DNA of 54,033 bases, taken from Marinobacterium sedimentorum (GTDB lineage: Bacteria; Pseudomonadota; Gammaproteobacteria; Pseudomonadales; Balneatricaceae). Below are positions 16,004-25,261 of this stretch, in pieces. Each line of letters starts with the position of its first letter. Within the stretch, counting starts at the first letter, position 1. The stretch spans positions 1 through 54,033 of the forward strand of contig NZ_JALDYX010000032.1 in NCBI RefSeq assembly GCF_024267675.1, given 5' to 3'. The notes below the pieces were generated by a model, which saw only the letters and a list, made by a program, of their open reading frames with translations, was not told the DNA's origin and made no database searches. Position numbers and translations under genes: made by a program.

Positions 16004-17128
16004 CTACCCAGCTATCTGTCCTCTGGGCGCCGGACGGGTGTTTTGCAGCCTTATCTCAGGCCCCGGCGGCAAGGGGGCATCGGCCATCTGGGAGTAGCAT
16101 ACCGCGCAGTTGCGACCCTGGCGCTTGGCCTGATAGAGCGCAAGATCGGCATGCAGAATCCAGTCGGAGTGGTCCTCGCTAGTGGTGTCTGTATCGAGCT
16201 CGGCAATGCCTAAGCTGATTGTCGCAGGGCTTTGGGAGTGAAAGTGGGTAAATACATGCTGGCGTGCTGCCTCGGCGCGCATCAGCGCCTCGGCCGCGTT
16301 GCAGTTCGGTAACAGTATGCCGAATTCATCACCGCCATAGCGGCCCAGACAAGCGTCGGGCTGAAAACATTCTTCCAGCAGGCGGGCCACCTGGCGAATC
16401 ACATCATCGCCGGCACTGTGGCCAAAGCGGTCGTTTACCTGCTTGAAATAATCAATATCCAGCATAATCAGGCTGTATGCATGCTGCTCGCCTTGACCTC
16501 GGGTATAGGCTTCGGCGACGTGCTGCTCCCAGTGCTGGCGATTATAAAGCCCTGACAAGCCATCGGTTCGACTGACCACTTCAAGCTGCTTGCGCTGCTC
16601 ATTGGAGGCAAGGGCAAAGCGATAGGCGCTGTAGCCGATGAGCAGTGGATAGAACAGCAGCACCGGGACACTGGCGAGCTGGGTCTCGAGGGAGGATTGC
16701 AGTTGCAGCGGAATGTCGCTCAGCAGCCAGGTGACGACAGCGGTCAGCGTATAGGTCAGCATGCCTATCAGGCAGCGGTCTTTACCACCCAGGGACAGCA
16801 GCACCATGCCCAGCATGGCAATACCCATGGTCGCCGGCAGCAGATTGAAACCTATCATGACGATCCAGAAACCGCACTGGGCGGCATCCAGATGCTGGTT
16901 TTGTTTCTCGGCGGCGTAGGGATTGCTGCTGCGACAGGCTCGCCAGTACGCCAGGTGAGGCCAGACAAGGCCACTGAAGGCGATCATTAACCAGCTGCCT
17001 GGGCTGGCATGCTGTTCGTACAGCACCGAGGCGACGCTGATGGCACCCAGAAAAAATCCAACGCTGCGGGGAGGGTAGATACGCTTGACCAGTTGCAGGC
17101 CACGTGTGTGCTGGGTCGCGTCCATCAT
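16004..17128 (-). CDS. MASE2-domain diguanylate cyclase
   Basis: 374 residues. The N-terminal ~180 residues hold several membrane helices and begin with the IYPPRSVGFFLGAI segment seen in MASE2 sensors (AdrA/DgcC group). The GGDEF domain follows (SRTDGLSGLYNRQHW, then RYGGDEFGILLP). The active-site GGDEF is intact, so it should make cyclic di-GMP. The inhibitory RxxD site expected shortly before GGDEF reads FQPD, so product inhibition is probably lost. It converges with the kinase-like gene, with only 16 bases between them. Confidence 0.93.
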   Translation of the reverse strand: MMDATQHTRGLQLVKRIYPPRSVGFFLGAISVASVLYEQHASPGSWLMIAFSGLVWPHLAYWRACRSSNPYAAEKQNQHLDAAQCGFWIVMIGFNLLPATMGIAMLGMVLLSLGGKDRCLIGMLTYTLTAVVTWLLSDIPLQLQSSLETQLASVPVLLFYPLLIGYSAYRFALASNEQRKQLEVVSRTDGLSGLYNRQHWEQHVAEAYTRGQGEQHAYSLIMLDIDYFKQVNDRFGHSAGDDVIRQVARLLEECFQPDACLGRYGGDEFGILLPNCNAAEALMRAEAARQHVFTHFHSQSPATISLGIAELDTDTTSEDHSDWILHADLALYQAKRQGRNCAVCYSQMADAPLPPGPEIRLQNTRPAPRGQIAG

Positions 17129-17239
17129 CCTTAATGCTGTCCTGTCGGCGCTATATTGAAAGTCCGCCCAGCAGTATAACTCTATTTATCGGCGTACAGG
17201 GGCGCCAGGATCGCCCGGGTTCCGAATACCCCTGCGATT

Positions 17240-18058
17240 CTATTCATCGCGCCTGGCGCTGTTTTTCTCCTGCCGGTACAGCAGCACCCCGGCGATCATC
17301 ACGGCAATACTGACGATGACCACTATCAGCGTTGCCAATGCATTGATCTGCGGGCTGACGCCAAGGCGCACACTGGAATACACCACCATGGGCAGGGTCG
17401 TGGCGCCGGGACCGGATACGAAACTGGCAATCACAAGGTCATCCATTGACAGCGTAAAGGCCAGCAGCCAGCCTGCCACCAGGGCCGGCGCAATGATGGG
17501 GAGGGTGATGGCGGAAAACACCTTCAGCGGCCGGGCGCCCAGATCGAGCGCCGCTTCCTCCAGCGACATGTCCATATGTGCCAGGCGGCTGCGTACTACT
17601 ACAGTGACGTAGGCCATCGAACAGGTAATGTGGGCCAGGGTGATGGTGGTCTGGCCACGGCCGGCGGGCCAGCCGATCAGGTTTTGCATGGAGACAAACA
17701 GCAGCAGCAGCGAGAGCCCGATAATGACGTCCGGCATTACCATCGGGGCCGTCACCATGATTTCCAGGCTGGTGCGACAGCGAAAGCGTCGGTAGCGCAC
17801 CAGTGCCATTGCCGCCAGGGTGCCCAGCACCACGGCGGCGCTGGCGTTGATGGCGGCGATCTTGATGCTGAGCCAGGCGGCGCCGAGTATCTGCTGGTTG
17901 TGCAGCAGTTCGCCGTACCATTTTGTGCTGAAGCCACCCCAGACAGTGACCAGGCGGCTTTCGTTAAATGAGTAGACGATCAGGCTGAGAATGGGACCGT
18001 AGAGGAAGGCGTAGCCGAACAGCAGCACCGTGAGCAACAGGGGTGAGCGCTTTGTCAT
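17240..18058 (-). CDS. potI: Putrescine ABC transporter permease PotI
   Basis: 272 residues with about six membrane helices. The EAA loop that contacts the ATPase is EEAALDLGARPLKVFSAITLP-like near residue 185. The sequence follows PotI/PotC permeases, including the N-terminal GYAFLYGPILSLIVYSFN. It overlaps potH by four bases and is the last gene of potFGHI. It acts in the inner membrane with PotH to import putrescine delivered by PotF. Confidence 0.93.
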   Translation of the reverse strand: MTKRSPLLLTVLLFGYAFLYGPILSLIVYSFNESRLVTVWGGFSTKWYGELLHNQQILGAAWLSIKIAAINASAAVVLGTLAAMALVRYRRFRCRTSLEIMVTAPMVMPDVIIGLSLLLLFVSMQNLIGWPAGRGQTTITLAHITCSMAYVTVVVRSRLAHMDMSLEEAALDLGARPLKVFSAITLPIIAPALVAGWLLAFTLSMDDLVIASFVSGPGATTLPMVVYSSVRLGVSPQINALATLIVVIVSIAVMIAGVLLYRQEKNSARRDE

Positions 18059-18960
18059 GCAGCCGCCTCCTGATTACGCTGTTCGTAATGGCGCAGCAAC
18101 ATGAACGGGATGATCAGCACCACCAGCAGTACCGCGGCCAGTGCCGAGGCCAGTGGCCAGTCCTTGTTGCTGAAAAATTCGGTCCACATCAGCTTGCCGA
18201 GCATCAGGGTATCGGGGCCGCCGAGCAGGTCCGGGATAACGAATTCACCCATTACGGGGATAAACACCAGCATGGCACCGGCCAGTACACCGGGCATGGA
18301 CAGTGGCAGGGTGATGCGCAGGAACTGTTTCCAGGGCCGGCAGCCCAGGTCAGCCGCGGCCTCCAGCAGCGTTATATCCAGTCGCACCAGGGTGGCATAA
18401 AGCGGCAGCACCATGAAGGGCAGGTAGCTGTAGACGATGCCGATATAAACAGCCACCGGGGTGTGCAGCATTTCCAGCGGACTGTCGATGATGCCCAGCC
18501 CCAGCAGCAGCTGATTGATCAGGCCGTTGTTTTTCAGAATGCCGATCCAGGCGTATACCCGTATCAGGAACGAGGTCCAGAACGGCAGGATGATCAGCAT
18601 CATCAGCGGCAGGCGCCAGTGGCGCGGCGCCCGGGCGATGGCGTAGGCCATCGGGTAGCCCAGCAACAGCGTCAGCAGGGTCGAGAGGGCGGCGATCTGC
18701 AGCGAACTGATCAGGGCCTTGAGATACAGGCTGTCTTCCAGCAGCAGCTGATAGTTGCCCAGGTTAATGGCGAGCACCAGCACGCCGTCCTGGAATTCGC
18801 GCAGCAGGTCGAGATAGGGCGGCTGTGCCAGTACCGACTCAGACAGGCTGAGCTTGAGCACGAACAGGAAGGGCAGCGCAAAGAACAGCCCGAGCCACAG
18901 CCAGGGCAGACCTATGATGAGGCGCCGGCCTGTCAGCGCTCGGGATAGGTTGGCGCTCAT
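18055..18960 (-). CDS. potH: Putrescine ABC transporter permease PotH
   Basis: 301 residues with about six membrane helices and the EAA motif LEAAADLGCRPWKQFLRITLP-like in the second half. Close to PotH/PotB permeases (LPWLWLGLFFALPFLFVLKLS near the start, GEFVIPDLLGGPDTLMLG towards the end). Start and stop overlap potG and potI by four bases each, an arrangement that indicates coupled translation and equal production of the two permeases. Confidence 0.94.
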   Translation of the reverse strand: MSANLSRALTGRRLIIGLPWLWLGLFFALPFLFVLKLSLSESVLAQPPYLDLLREFQDGVLVLAINLGNYQLLLEDSLYLKALISSLQIAALSTLLTLLLGYPMAYAIARAPRHWRLPLMMLIILPFWTSFLIRVYAWIGILKNNGLINQLLLGLGIIDSPLEMLHTPVAVYIGIVYSYLPFMVLPLYATLVRLDITLLEAAADLGCRPWKQFLRITLPLSMPGVLAGAMLVFIPVMGEFVIPDLLGGPDTLMLGKLMWTEFFSNKDWPLASALAAVLLVVLIIPFMLLRHYEQRNQEAAA

Positions 18961-20093
18961 TCGGTCAGTACCGAACAGCTGTCGGGCTGCCAGCCGAGGC
19001 TGACGTCCTGCTCCCAGGTCAGGGGCTGCTCGGCCAGTGCCTGTACGTTGGACTGGGTAAACTGTACCCGCTTGCCGCTGGGCAGTTCGGCATGATAGAT
19101 CGAATTGCCGCCCAGGTAGGCGATTTCCTTGATGCGCCCGCGCACCTGGTTGAGGCTCTGTTCGCCGGGGGCCAGCAGGCGCACCTTTTCCGGCCGCACG
19201 GCCAGGGTCAGCGCCATGCCGGGCAGCATTTTTTCGCTGCTGCGTACCCGCAGCTCGGCGCCGGCCTCGTCGCAGGCCAGGCGGATTTCGTCGCCGCTGT
19301 GCTGCAGTACGCGGGCCTCGAACAGGTTGATAGACCCGATAAAGGAGGCGGCATAGCGGGTGGCGGGGAACTCGTACAGGCGCCTGGGTGCGTCCAGCTG
19401 CTCGATCTGGCCGTCACGCATCAGGGCGATGCGTGAGGACATGGTCATGGCCTCTTCCTGATCATGGGTGACGACGATAAAGGTGGTGCCCAGGCGTTCC
19501 TGAATATTGACCAGCTCGAACTGGGTTTTCTCGCGCAGCTTTTTGTCCAGCGCGCCCAGGGGTTCGTCCAGCAGCAGAATGCGCGGATGCCGTGCCAGGG
19601 CGCGGGCCAGGGCGACGCGCTGGCGCTGCCCGCCCGAGAGCTGGTGGGGCTTGCGTTTTGCCAGCGGGCTTATCTGCACCAGGTCCATCATATCCTGTAC
19701 CCGCTCAGTGCGCTGCTGGCGGGCCATGGGCGTCTGCTTCAGGCCAAAGGCGATGTTGTCCGCCACGCTCATGTGGGGGAACAGGGCATATGACTGAAAC
19801 ATCATGTTGACCGGCCGTTCATAGGGCGGCACCCGGGTCATGTCCTGGCCATCAATCAGAACGCGGCCGCGATCGGGCGTTTCAAAACCGGCCAGCATGC
19901 GCAGCAGCGTGGTCTTGCCGCAGCCTGAAGGACCCAGCAGCGAAAAGAATTCACCCTGCTGGATGTCCAGGCTGACATTGTTTACCGCATAGGTGGTGCC
20001 GAAGGATTTGGTGATGCCCTCCAGCCGCACCGACGCTGTCATGGATGCGGTGGCTGCAGCGGCGGGCGCCGGTGAAATCGGGGTTTGTGTCAT
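18957..20093 (-). CDS. potG: Putrescine ABC transporter ATP-binding protein PotG
   Basis: 378 residues. Walker A GPSGCGKTT is at 54-62; the signature LSGGQRQRVALARAL and Walker B ILLLDEPLGALDKKLRE follow, and the C-terminal third is the TOBE-type regulatory domain of the spermidine/putrescine group. Provides energy for PotHI. It overlaps potH by four bases and follows potF after a 66-base spacer that carries a hairpin, so it may be made in lower amounts than the binding protein. Confidence 0.95.
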   Translation of the reverse strand: MTQTPISPAPAAAATASMTASVRLEGITKSFGTTYAVNNVSLDIQQGEFFSLLGPSGCGKTTLLRMLAGFETPDRGRVLIDGQDMTRVPPYERPVNMMFQSYALFPHMSVADNIAFGLKQTPMARQQRTERVQDMMDLVQISPLAKRKPHQLSGGQRQRVALARALARHPRILLLDEPLGALDKKLREKTQFELVNIQERLGTTFIVVTHDQEEAMTMSSRIALMRDGQIEQLDAPRRLYEFPATRYAASFIGSINLFEARVLQHSGDEIRLACDEAGAELRVRSSEKMLPGMALTLAVRPEKVRLLAPGEQSLNQVRGRIKEIAYLGGNSIYHAELPSGKRVQFTQSNVQALAEQPLTWEQDVSLGWQPDSCSVLTE

Positions 20094-20118
20094 TGCTGCT
20101 ATCTGGTTCCTGAATCAG

Positions 20119-20139
20119 AAATGCCCCCGAGGGGGCATT
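20119..20139 (-). terminator. Intercistronic hairpin between potF and potG
   Basis: AATGCCCCC and GGGGGCATT form a perfect 9-base stem with a tiny loop, followed on the minus strand by TTC with no real T-run. It probably works as a partial terminator or mRNA stabiliser that favours potF over potGHI. Confidence 0.55.
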
Positions 20140-20159
20140 GTTGAGGCTGGAGATTGGCC

Positions 20160-21263
20160 TTACTGGCCGGTTTTTATCCGTGTCCAGAGGCGGTTGATCG
20201 CCTTGGTTTCGCGGTTGCTGGGTGTTTTCAGCGTGATGAAGCGCTCGCGGGTGGCCTGGGGCGGGTAAATGCCGGGGTCCTGACGCACCGCTTCATCCAC
20301 CAGATCAGTGGCCGCCGCATTGGCGTTGGCGTAGGCGACATAGTTGCTGATCGGTGCAATGACATCCGGGCGCAGTATAAAGTCGATAAAGCGGTGTGCG
20401 GCATCACTGTTGGGGGCGTCCGCCGGAATCGCCATGACATCGGTCCAGACTACGGCGCCTTCGCGCGGCACCAGGTATGCGATCTCGACGCCATTGCCCG
20501 ATTCTTCGGCGCGGGCCTTGGCCTGGAGTACATCGCCGCTGTAGCCGTGGGCAACACAGAGGTCACCGTTGGCCAGATCGTTGATGTACTGCGAGCTGTG
20601 GTAGTAGCGGATATTCGGCCGTACCGCGTTCAGCACCACGGCGGCCTCATCCAGGGCGGCGCTGCTGTAGTCGTTCGGTGCCTTCCCGATATAGGCCCTG
20701 GCAGCCACCAGTACTTCGGTGGGGTCATCCATCAGCGAGATACCGCAGCTGGCGAGCTTGGCGGTGACGGCGGGGTCAAACACCAGACTCCAGCTGTCCA
20801 GCGGCATATCAGCCCCCAGCACTTCGCGCACGCGGGTCAGGTTGATGCCAAGCCCGGTGGTGCCCCACATGTAGGGCGCCAGGTGCGCGCTGTCGGTGTC
20901 GATATCTGACAGCGAGTTCAGAATAACCGGATCCAGGTTGGCGTAATTGCTCAGCTTGGCCTTATCCAGCGGCTGGAAAATACCAGCCTTGATCTGGCGG
21001 TCGGCAAAGGGTCTGGCGGTGGGGAATACCAGATCGTAGCCGCTGTGGCCGGCCAGTAGCTTGGCTTCCAGCACCTCGTTGGAGTCATAAACGTCGTATA
21101 GTACCTTGATGCCGCTTTCCTGCTGGAAGCGCTCGATGGTGTCCTCGGCGATATAGTCCGACCAGTTGTAAATGTGCAGTTCCTGCTGCGCAAAGGCCTG
21201 CAGCGAGGCTCCGAACACCAGGCCGGTGACTAGCGTCTTGAGTATACAGGTTGTGCTTTTCAT
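20160..21263 (-). CDS. potF: Periplasmic putrescine-binding protein PotF
   Basis: 367 residues from the ATG at 21263 (MKSTTCILKTLVTG), chosen because a signal peptide ending at AQAFAQ-type residues near 25 follows. The mature part starts QELHIYNWSDYIAEDTIERF, the classic PotD/PotF beginning, and continues with YDVYDSNEVLEAKLLAGHSGYDLVFP. It captures putrescine in the periplasm and hands it to PotHI. First gene of the operon. A longer frame upstream has no similarity. Confidence 0.94.
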   Translation of the reverse strand: MKSTTCILKTLVTGLVFGASLQAFAQQELHIYNWSDYIAEDTIERFQQESGIKVLYDVYDSNEVLEAKLLAGHSGYDLVFPTARPFADRQIKAGIFQPLDKAKLSNYANLDPVILNSLSDIDTDSAHLAPYMWGTTGLGINLTRVREVLGADMPLDSWSLVFDPAVTAKLASCGISLMDDPTEVLVAARAYIGKAPNDYSSAALDEAAVVLNAVRPNIRYYHSSQYINDLANGDLCVAHGYSGDVLQAKARAEESGNGVEIAYLVPREGAVVWTDVMAIPADAPNSDAAHRFIDFILRPDVIAPISNYVAYANANAAATDLVDEAVRQDPGIYPPQATRERFITLKTPSNRETKAINRLWTRIKTGQ

Positions 21264-21487
21264 CCAGTCGGTTCCCCGGGTGTAAAGTGAGAATGGCTGG
21301 CGGAACGGCTGGCGCCAGCAATCGGCGCCGGTGCACAAAAGCGCCTGATTTGAATGCCGAATATGAACAATTCACATTAAAAAACCAATGTTTTTTTAGC
21401 GTGCCGGCAGAGTTTTTTAGCTGGCCGCGCCTGGCGGTGCCGGCGGGCTATCCTTGTGGTTGAGTCATCCAGACAGCGGAGGCGAAC

Positions 21488-21688
21488 ATGCCCCACAAGA
21501 ATGCACTTGAACTGGCCCTGGCGGTACAGGATGCCGCTATCGTTGCGGCGCTGCAGGGCTATGAAAACGCGGCCATCAGCGGGCTCTGTCACGAAGGCGC
21601 CTGGGAGGCGGCGATCAGCGCGATCCGGATGATGGATCTGGATGCCCTGGTTGCAGATGAGCCGGCTAAAAGGGGGCAACAGCCCTGA
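21488..21688 (+). CDS. Small hypothetical protein (66 residues)
   Basis: A 66-residue ORF with a good ribosome site (GGAGG 6 bases before ATG). The product is Ala-rich and helical, with GYENAAISGLCHEGAWEAA in the middle and no signal peptide or membrane segment. I do not recognise it beyond a vague memory of similar short pseudomonad proteins. It lies between divergent potF and the SIMPL gene, which is transcribed towards it. Codon use looks normal for the region, so it is probably real. Confidence 0.55.
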   Translation: MPHKNALELALAVQDAAIVAALQGYENAAISGLCHEGAWEAAISAIRMMDLDALVADEPAKRGQQP

Positions 21689-21721
21689 TTCGCCGGAGGG
21701 TCCTGCGGGGGGCTCTGCGAG

Positions 21722-22438
21722 TCAGTCCGACAGGTAATACTCGACGGTGGTTACCACCCGCAGCTTTTTGATGTGAGGGTTGTTGCGGTCTCGATCCGAG
21801 ATCGAGAACTGGCCCTGCTGTGCCGAGCGAATCTTGCCGAGCCGGCTGTCGGAATCGGCGGCGAATTTTTCTGCCACCGCACGCGCCTCGCGAGTCGCCT
21901 CCTCGACCATGGCGGGCTTGACGTCGTTCAGGCGATTGAACAGGTACTCGGTACTGTTGCCGTACTGATCACCTGTCAGGGCTATGCCACTTTGCCCCAG
22001 TTCCGCCAGATCCTGCATGACCAGGCGCACCTGATCAACGCGGGTGGAATACAGAGTAACGGTTTGAGTGCCGCTGTAGCGCTGGCTGTAGTTGCCCTCG
22101 CCATACTGCTGTACCTGCTTGTCGATCACCGCCGGTGGCGACAGGCTGATTTCAGCGGGTTCAATGCCGCGTAGCAGCAGAAAGGCGCGAATCTGTTCAG
22201 CATGGCGCTGCTGGCGGGCGTAGAGGGCGGTCAGGTCGTTATCCACGACACTGAACTGGATCGGCCAGAGCACTATATCGGCCGGGTACTCCCGCTCCGA
22301 CAGGCCCTTTACGGTGACCGAGCGTTCGAGTGCCTTCACCCGCAGTGCGCTCTCGCCCAGCAGATACCCCAGGGCAGCAAGCCCCAGCAGAATGCAGAGT
22401 CCCAGCAGCAGTGCGCTGCTACGCTGTGTCGTGCTCAT
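21722..22438 (-). CDS. SIMPL (DUF541) domain periplasmic protein
   Basis: 238 residues. One N-terminal hydrophobic segment (about 9-27) acts as signal or anchor. The rest follows the SIMPL/DUF541 family: SVTVKGLSEREYPADIVLWPIQF at the start of the domain, YSGTQTVTLYSTRVDQV in the middle and AREARAVAEKFA-like helix before the end. The family is found in the periplasm (as in E. coli YggE) and is linked loosely to stress tolerance; its molecular role is unknown. Single gene, transcribed after the sugar-acid operon with a 106-base gap. Confidence 0.88.
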   Translation of the reverse strand: MSTTQRSSALLLGLCILLGLAALGYLLGESALRVKALERSVTVKGLSEREYPADIVLWPIQFSVVDNDLTALYARQQRHAEQIRAFLLLRGIEPAEISLSPPAVIDKQVQQYGEGNYSQRYSGTQTVTLYSTRVDQVRLVMQDLAELGQSGIALTGDQYGNSTEYLFNRLNDVKPAMVEEATREARAVAEKFAADSDSRLGKIRSAQQGQFSISDRDRNNPHIKKLRVVTTVEYYLSD

Positions 22439-22544
22439 TCATATCTCCCTGACCAGTTAACAAGCGCTATACACTCATCTTGCCACTTTCATCTGAACAG
22501 GTCGTGAACCGGGCTTAATCGACTCTGCCGGGGTTTGAGCAGCA

Positions 22545-23324
22545 TCAGCTGATGCTGACCCTGGCATCCCCGATCCCCGGGAAGCGGGCGATGATTTCAC
22601 AACCGGGTTCAACGAAACAGGTACCGGTCCAGCTGCCGGCACTGAACAGATCGCCGGCTCTGAGCCCGCCAAAACGCTGTACCGTGGCGTTGATGGCCGC
22701 TGTCATGATGTTGAACGGATCTCCCACCGTATTGCTGGCGGTGGCGCTGACGTGCTCAGAGCCGTCGACCAGTAACAGAGCCTGCTGCTGGCTGTGGTCA
22801 ATGTTCTGCCAGTCGGCATACAGATCTCCCACAATCAGGGCACCGTTCATCTGGCTGTCGGCCAGCTGCCAGAACGCCGTCTGTTCCCGCCAGTGTCGCA
22901 TGCGACTGTCGATAATCTCGATGGTGACCTGTATGCCGTCGATGGCACTGCGGACCTCGGCTTCGCTGTAGGGCGCATCTCGTGCGGGCAGGTCCCGCCC
23001 CAGTCGATAGGCCAGCTCTGCCTCGGCGCCGATTTCATGGAAATCCGCAGCCGCCAGGGTACTGTGGTTGTCGAATACCCGATCGGGGGGGATGGGCGCC
23101 ACAAAGGGCGTGACGCTGGCATTGGCAGCCCCGGCTTTCCAGGCGTTTATTCGCAGGCCGCGGTTTAGCCAGAGTGCGTGACAGACCGCATCCTGTATCG
23201 CATAGGCGTCCTGATAGGAGTCGGGCGTGCAGCCAGAGGGCAGCTCGCTCAGCTGGGTATGCTCCAGCCTCGCAGAAAGCAGCGGTGCGGCGGCCTGTTC
23301 AATTTGTTGTGCAGTCAGAGACAT
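22545..23324 (-). CDS. 2-keto-4-pentenoate hydratase/fumarylacetoacetase-family enzyme
   Basis: 259 residues, similar to MhpD-type hydratases: TPDSYQDAYAIQDAVCHAL, GLRINAWKAGAAN, then GAEAELAYRLGRDLP with the acidic metal ligands, and VGDPFNIMTAAINAT. Members hydrate 2-keto-alkenoates or cleave/decarboxylate related keto acids with a divalent metal. It is the last gene of the LacI-TRAP-KdgK operon (63 bases after kdgK), so its substrate is more likely a keto-sugar acid than an aromatic breakdown product. That is inference. Confidence 0.85.
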   Translation of the reverse strand: MSLTAQQIEQAAAPLLSARLEHTQLSELPSGCTPDSYQDAYAIQDAVCHALWLNRGLRINAWKAGAANASVTPFVAPIPPDRVFDNHSTLAAADFHEIGAEAELAYRLGRDLPARDAPYSEAEVRSAIDGIQVTIEIIDSRMRHWREQTAFWQLADSQMNGALIVGDLYADWQNIDHSQQQALLLVDGSEHVSATASNTVGDPFNIMTAAINATVQRFGGLRAGDLFSAGSWTGTCFVEPGCEIIARFPGIGDARVSIS

Positions 23325-23387
23325 GGTGTGTCCTTGTATCGACGGGGTGAGAAGTCGGCCTCACCCTATTGGGTTTTACGGGCGGAA

Positions 23388-24299
23388 TCAGTGTTGCAGT
23401 TTTGGCACTATGGCACCGCGATAGCCAATAACATGACTCGCCATGCGATGCCCGTCTGCGGCAGCCTGTTCCGCGCTCTTGCCGTTCAAGCGCGCAGCTA
23501 TATAAGCTCCATTGAAGGAATCGCCCGCCGCCGTGGTATCCACCGGCTGTGATACCTGCATGGGTGCAACCTCGAAGTCGGATTCTGCCCAGCGGCCCAG
23601 GCATGGCTCGGCACCCTGTTTGACGACGACTTCCCCAACGCCACTGCGCTGAATGCGGACAATGGTGTCGCTGGCGCAGGCATCGCCGAACAACGCCTGT
23701 TCATCCTCGAATGTTGGCAGTGCCAGGGTGCATACCTGCAGCGCATCGGTCACCGCCTGCTGTGCCTCCGCCAGGCTCTGCCACAGTCGCGGGCGGTAGT
23801 TGGTATCAAAAATGATGGTTTTTCCCGCGTGGCGCATGCGTCCCAAAAAGGTCAGCAAGCGGGTACGGCTGTCCGGATCCAGGATGCCCAGGGTAATGCC
23901 TGAGAAGTAGAGCGCATCGTAGTCCTCCAGCCGCGCACAGAGCTCGGTGAAAGCCGGTGCCTGCACCAGCTGCCTTGCGGCGGCTTGTGAGCGCCAGAAC
24001 CAGGGTTTGCGCTCGCCGTTCTCCAGCGTAATGGCATAGAGCCCTGGCAGTTGCCCGGGCAGGCTGAGCACGGTGGAGGTATCGATGGCTTCAGTGGCGA
24101 TAAAGTCGCGCATTTCGAGGCTGAAGGGGTCATCGCCCAGGGCGGAGACATAACTGACACAAGCGGCCTGATCACCCAGTGCACGTTTGGCATAGACGGC
24201 GACGTTAAGAGTGTCGCCACCAAAGGTGCGGCGGGTAGTGCCATCGGCCATGTCCTGAATTTCGATCATGCATTCGCCGATTGAAGCTATACGTAACAT
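23388..24299 (-). CDS. kdgK: 2-dehydro-3-deoxygluconokinase-like PfkB kinase
   Basis: 303 residues of the PfkB/ribokinase family. The start (IASIGECMIEI, FGGDTLNVAVY) and the region WFWRSQAAARQL resemble KdgK, which phosphorylates 2-keto-3-deoxygluconate to KDPG. The signature DTTAAGDSFNGAY carries the catalytic aspartate (about 260). It lies two bases after the dehydrogenase gene, so both belong to one operon. KDPG aldolase is not in the window. Other 2-keto-3-deoxy sugar acids are possible substrates. Confidence 0.88.
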   Translation of the reverse strand: MLRIASIGECMIEIQDMADGTTRRTFGGDTLNVAVYAKRALGDQAACVSYVSALGDDPFSLEMRDFIATEAIDTSTVLSLPGQLPGLYAITLENGERKPWFWRSQAAARQLVQAPAFTELCARLEDYDALYFSGITLGILDPDSRTRLLTFLGRMRHAGKTIIFDTNYRPRLWQSLAEAQQAVTDALQVCTLALPTFEDEQALFGDACASDTIVRIQRSGVGEVVVKQGAEPCLGRWAESDFEVAPMQVSQPVDTTAAGDSFNGAYIAARLNGKSAEQAAADGHRMASHVIGYRGAIVPKLQH

Positions 24300-24301
24300 G
24301 C

Positions 24302-25246
24302 TCAGACTCCTGGAACCGGGGTAGGGAGGGGGTGATTCGCCACATGGGCCGCGATGTTGTCCAGCACCAGACGCCCCATGGCCATGCGGGCCTGATCGGT
24401 GGCACTGGCGATGTGGGGCGTTAATACCAACTGTGGATGCTCCAGCAGCGCTCGCGGCACGCGGGGCTCATCGGCGAACACATCCAGGGCGGCGGCGCCC
24501 AGCTCTTGGGCCTGCAGTGCCTGCAGCAGGGCACTTTCATCCACCACAGTGCCGCGGGCAACATTGACCAGAAGGCCGTTTGGCCCCAGTGCCCGCATGA
24601 CATCCCGACTCACCAGGCCGGCGGTGGACGGGCCGCCGGCACAGGCGACCACCAGCGCATCCACGGTCTGCGCCAGTTCGACCGGATCGGCGATGAAGGT
24701 ACCCGGCAGGTCCGGCCTGGGAGCGCGGTCGCTGTAGTAAATATCCATGGAAAACGCCCGGGCTAGGCGGGCGATCTCCTGGCCAATCTGACCGTAGCCC
24801 AGAATACCGAGCTTGCGGTGGCGCAGGCTCCAGCCGAGTCCAAGCTTGCCGTCTGACCAGCAGCCTGCGCGCACAAAGCGGTCGCCTTCGGCGATGCGAC
24901 GGCTGGCACTGAGCAGCAGTCCCAGTGCCAGATCCGCCACGCTTTCGGTCAGCACACCCGGTGTCGAGGTGACGGCGATGCCCCGTGAGCGGCAGTACTC
25001 CAGATCAATCGCGTCCAGACCAACGCCATAGATAGTGATCAGCTTCAACGCCGGCATGGCCGCCATGAGCTCGGTGCTGGCACCGATGGCGCCATTAGTG
25101 ACCAGTATTTCGCAGTCGCCGGCAAGCGCGCTGAGGTCGGCCGGGTCGCCGCCGGGCCCAAAGTGCCGCACTTCGTAGCGGGCCTGCAGTTCTTCCATGA
25201 TGGCGGCGGGCGCCAGCTGTGCGAGTGTTACGATGCTAGGTTTCAC
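24302..25246 (-). CDS. D-isomer-specific 2-hydroxyacid dehydrogenase
   Basis: 314 residues. NAD(P)-binding motif LGILGYGQIGQEIARLA near 147, catalytic arginine in VNVARGTVVDE, glutamate in DVFADEP and histidine in LTPHIAS. The closest kind is the glyoxylate/hydroxypyruvate or 2-ketoaldonate reductase group (GhrB-like). Within the sugar-acid operon it probably interconverts a 2-keto acid and its hydroxy form. It starts 15 bases after dctM. The exact substrate cannot be fixed from sequence. Confidence 0.9.
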   Translation of the reverse strand: MKPSIVTLAQLAPAAIMEELQARYEVRHFGPGGDPADLSALAGDCEILVTNGAIGASTELMAAMPALKLITIYGVGLDAIDLEYCRSRGIAVTSTPGVLTESVADLALGLLLSASRRIAEGDRFVRAGCWSDGKLGLGWSLRHRKLGILGYGQIGQEIARLARAFSMDIYYSDRAPRPDLPGTFIADPVELAQTVDALVVACAGGPSTAGLVSRDVMRALGPNGLLVNVARGTVVDESALLQALQAQELGAAALDVFADEPRVPRALLEHPQLVLTPHIASATDQARMAMGRLVLDNIAAHVANHPLPTPVPGV

Positions 25247-25261
25247 GGTCTGTTTCTCCTG

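Noticed and set aside
22540..22557. Perfect 18-base palindrome CAGCATCAGCTGATGCTG over the end of the hydratase gene
   Set aside because: It overlaps coding sequence and the stop codon, has no loop or T-run, and may be chance.
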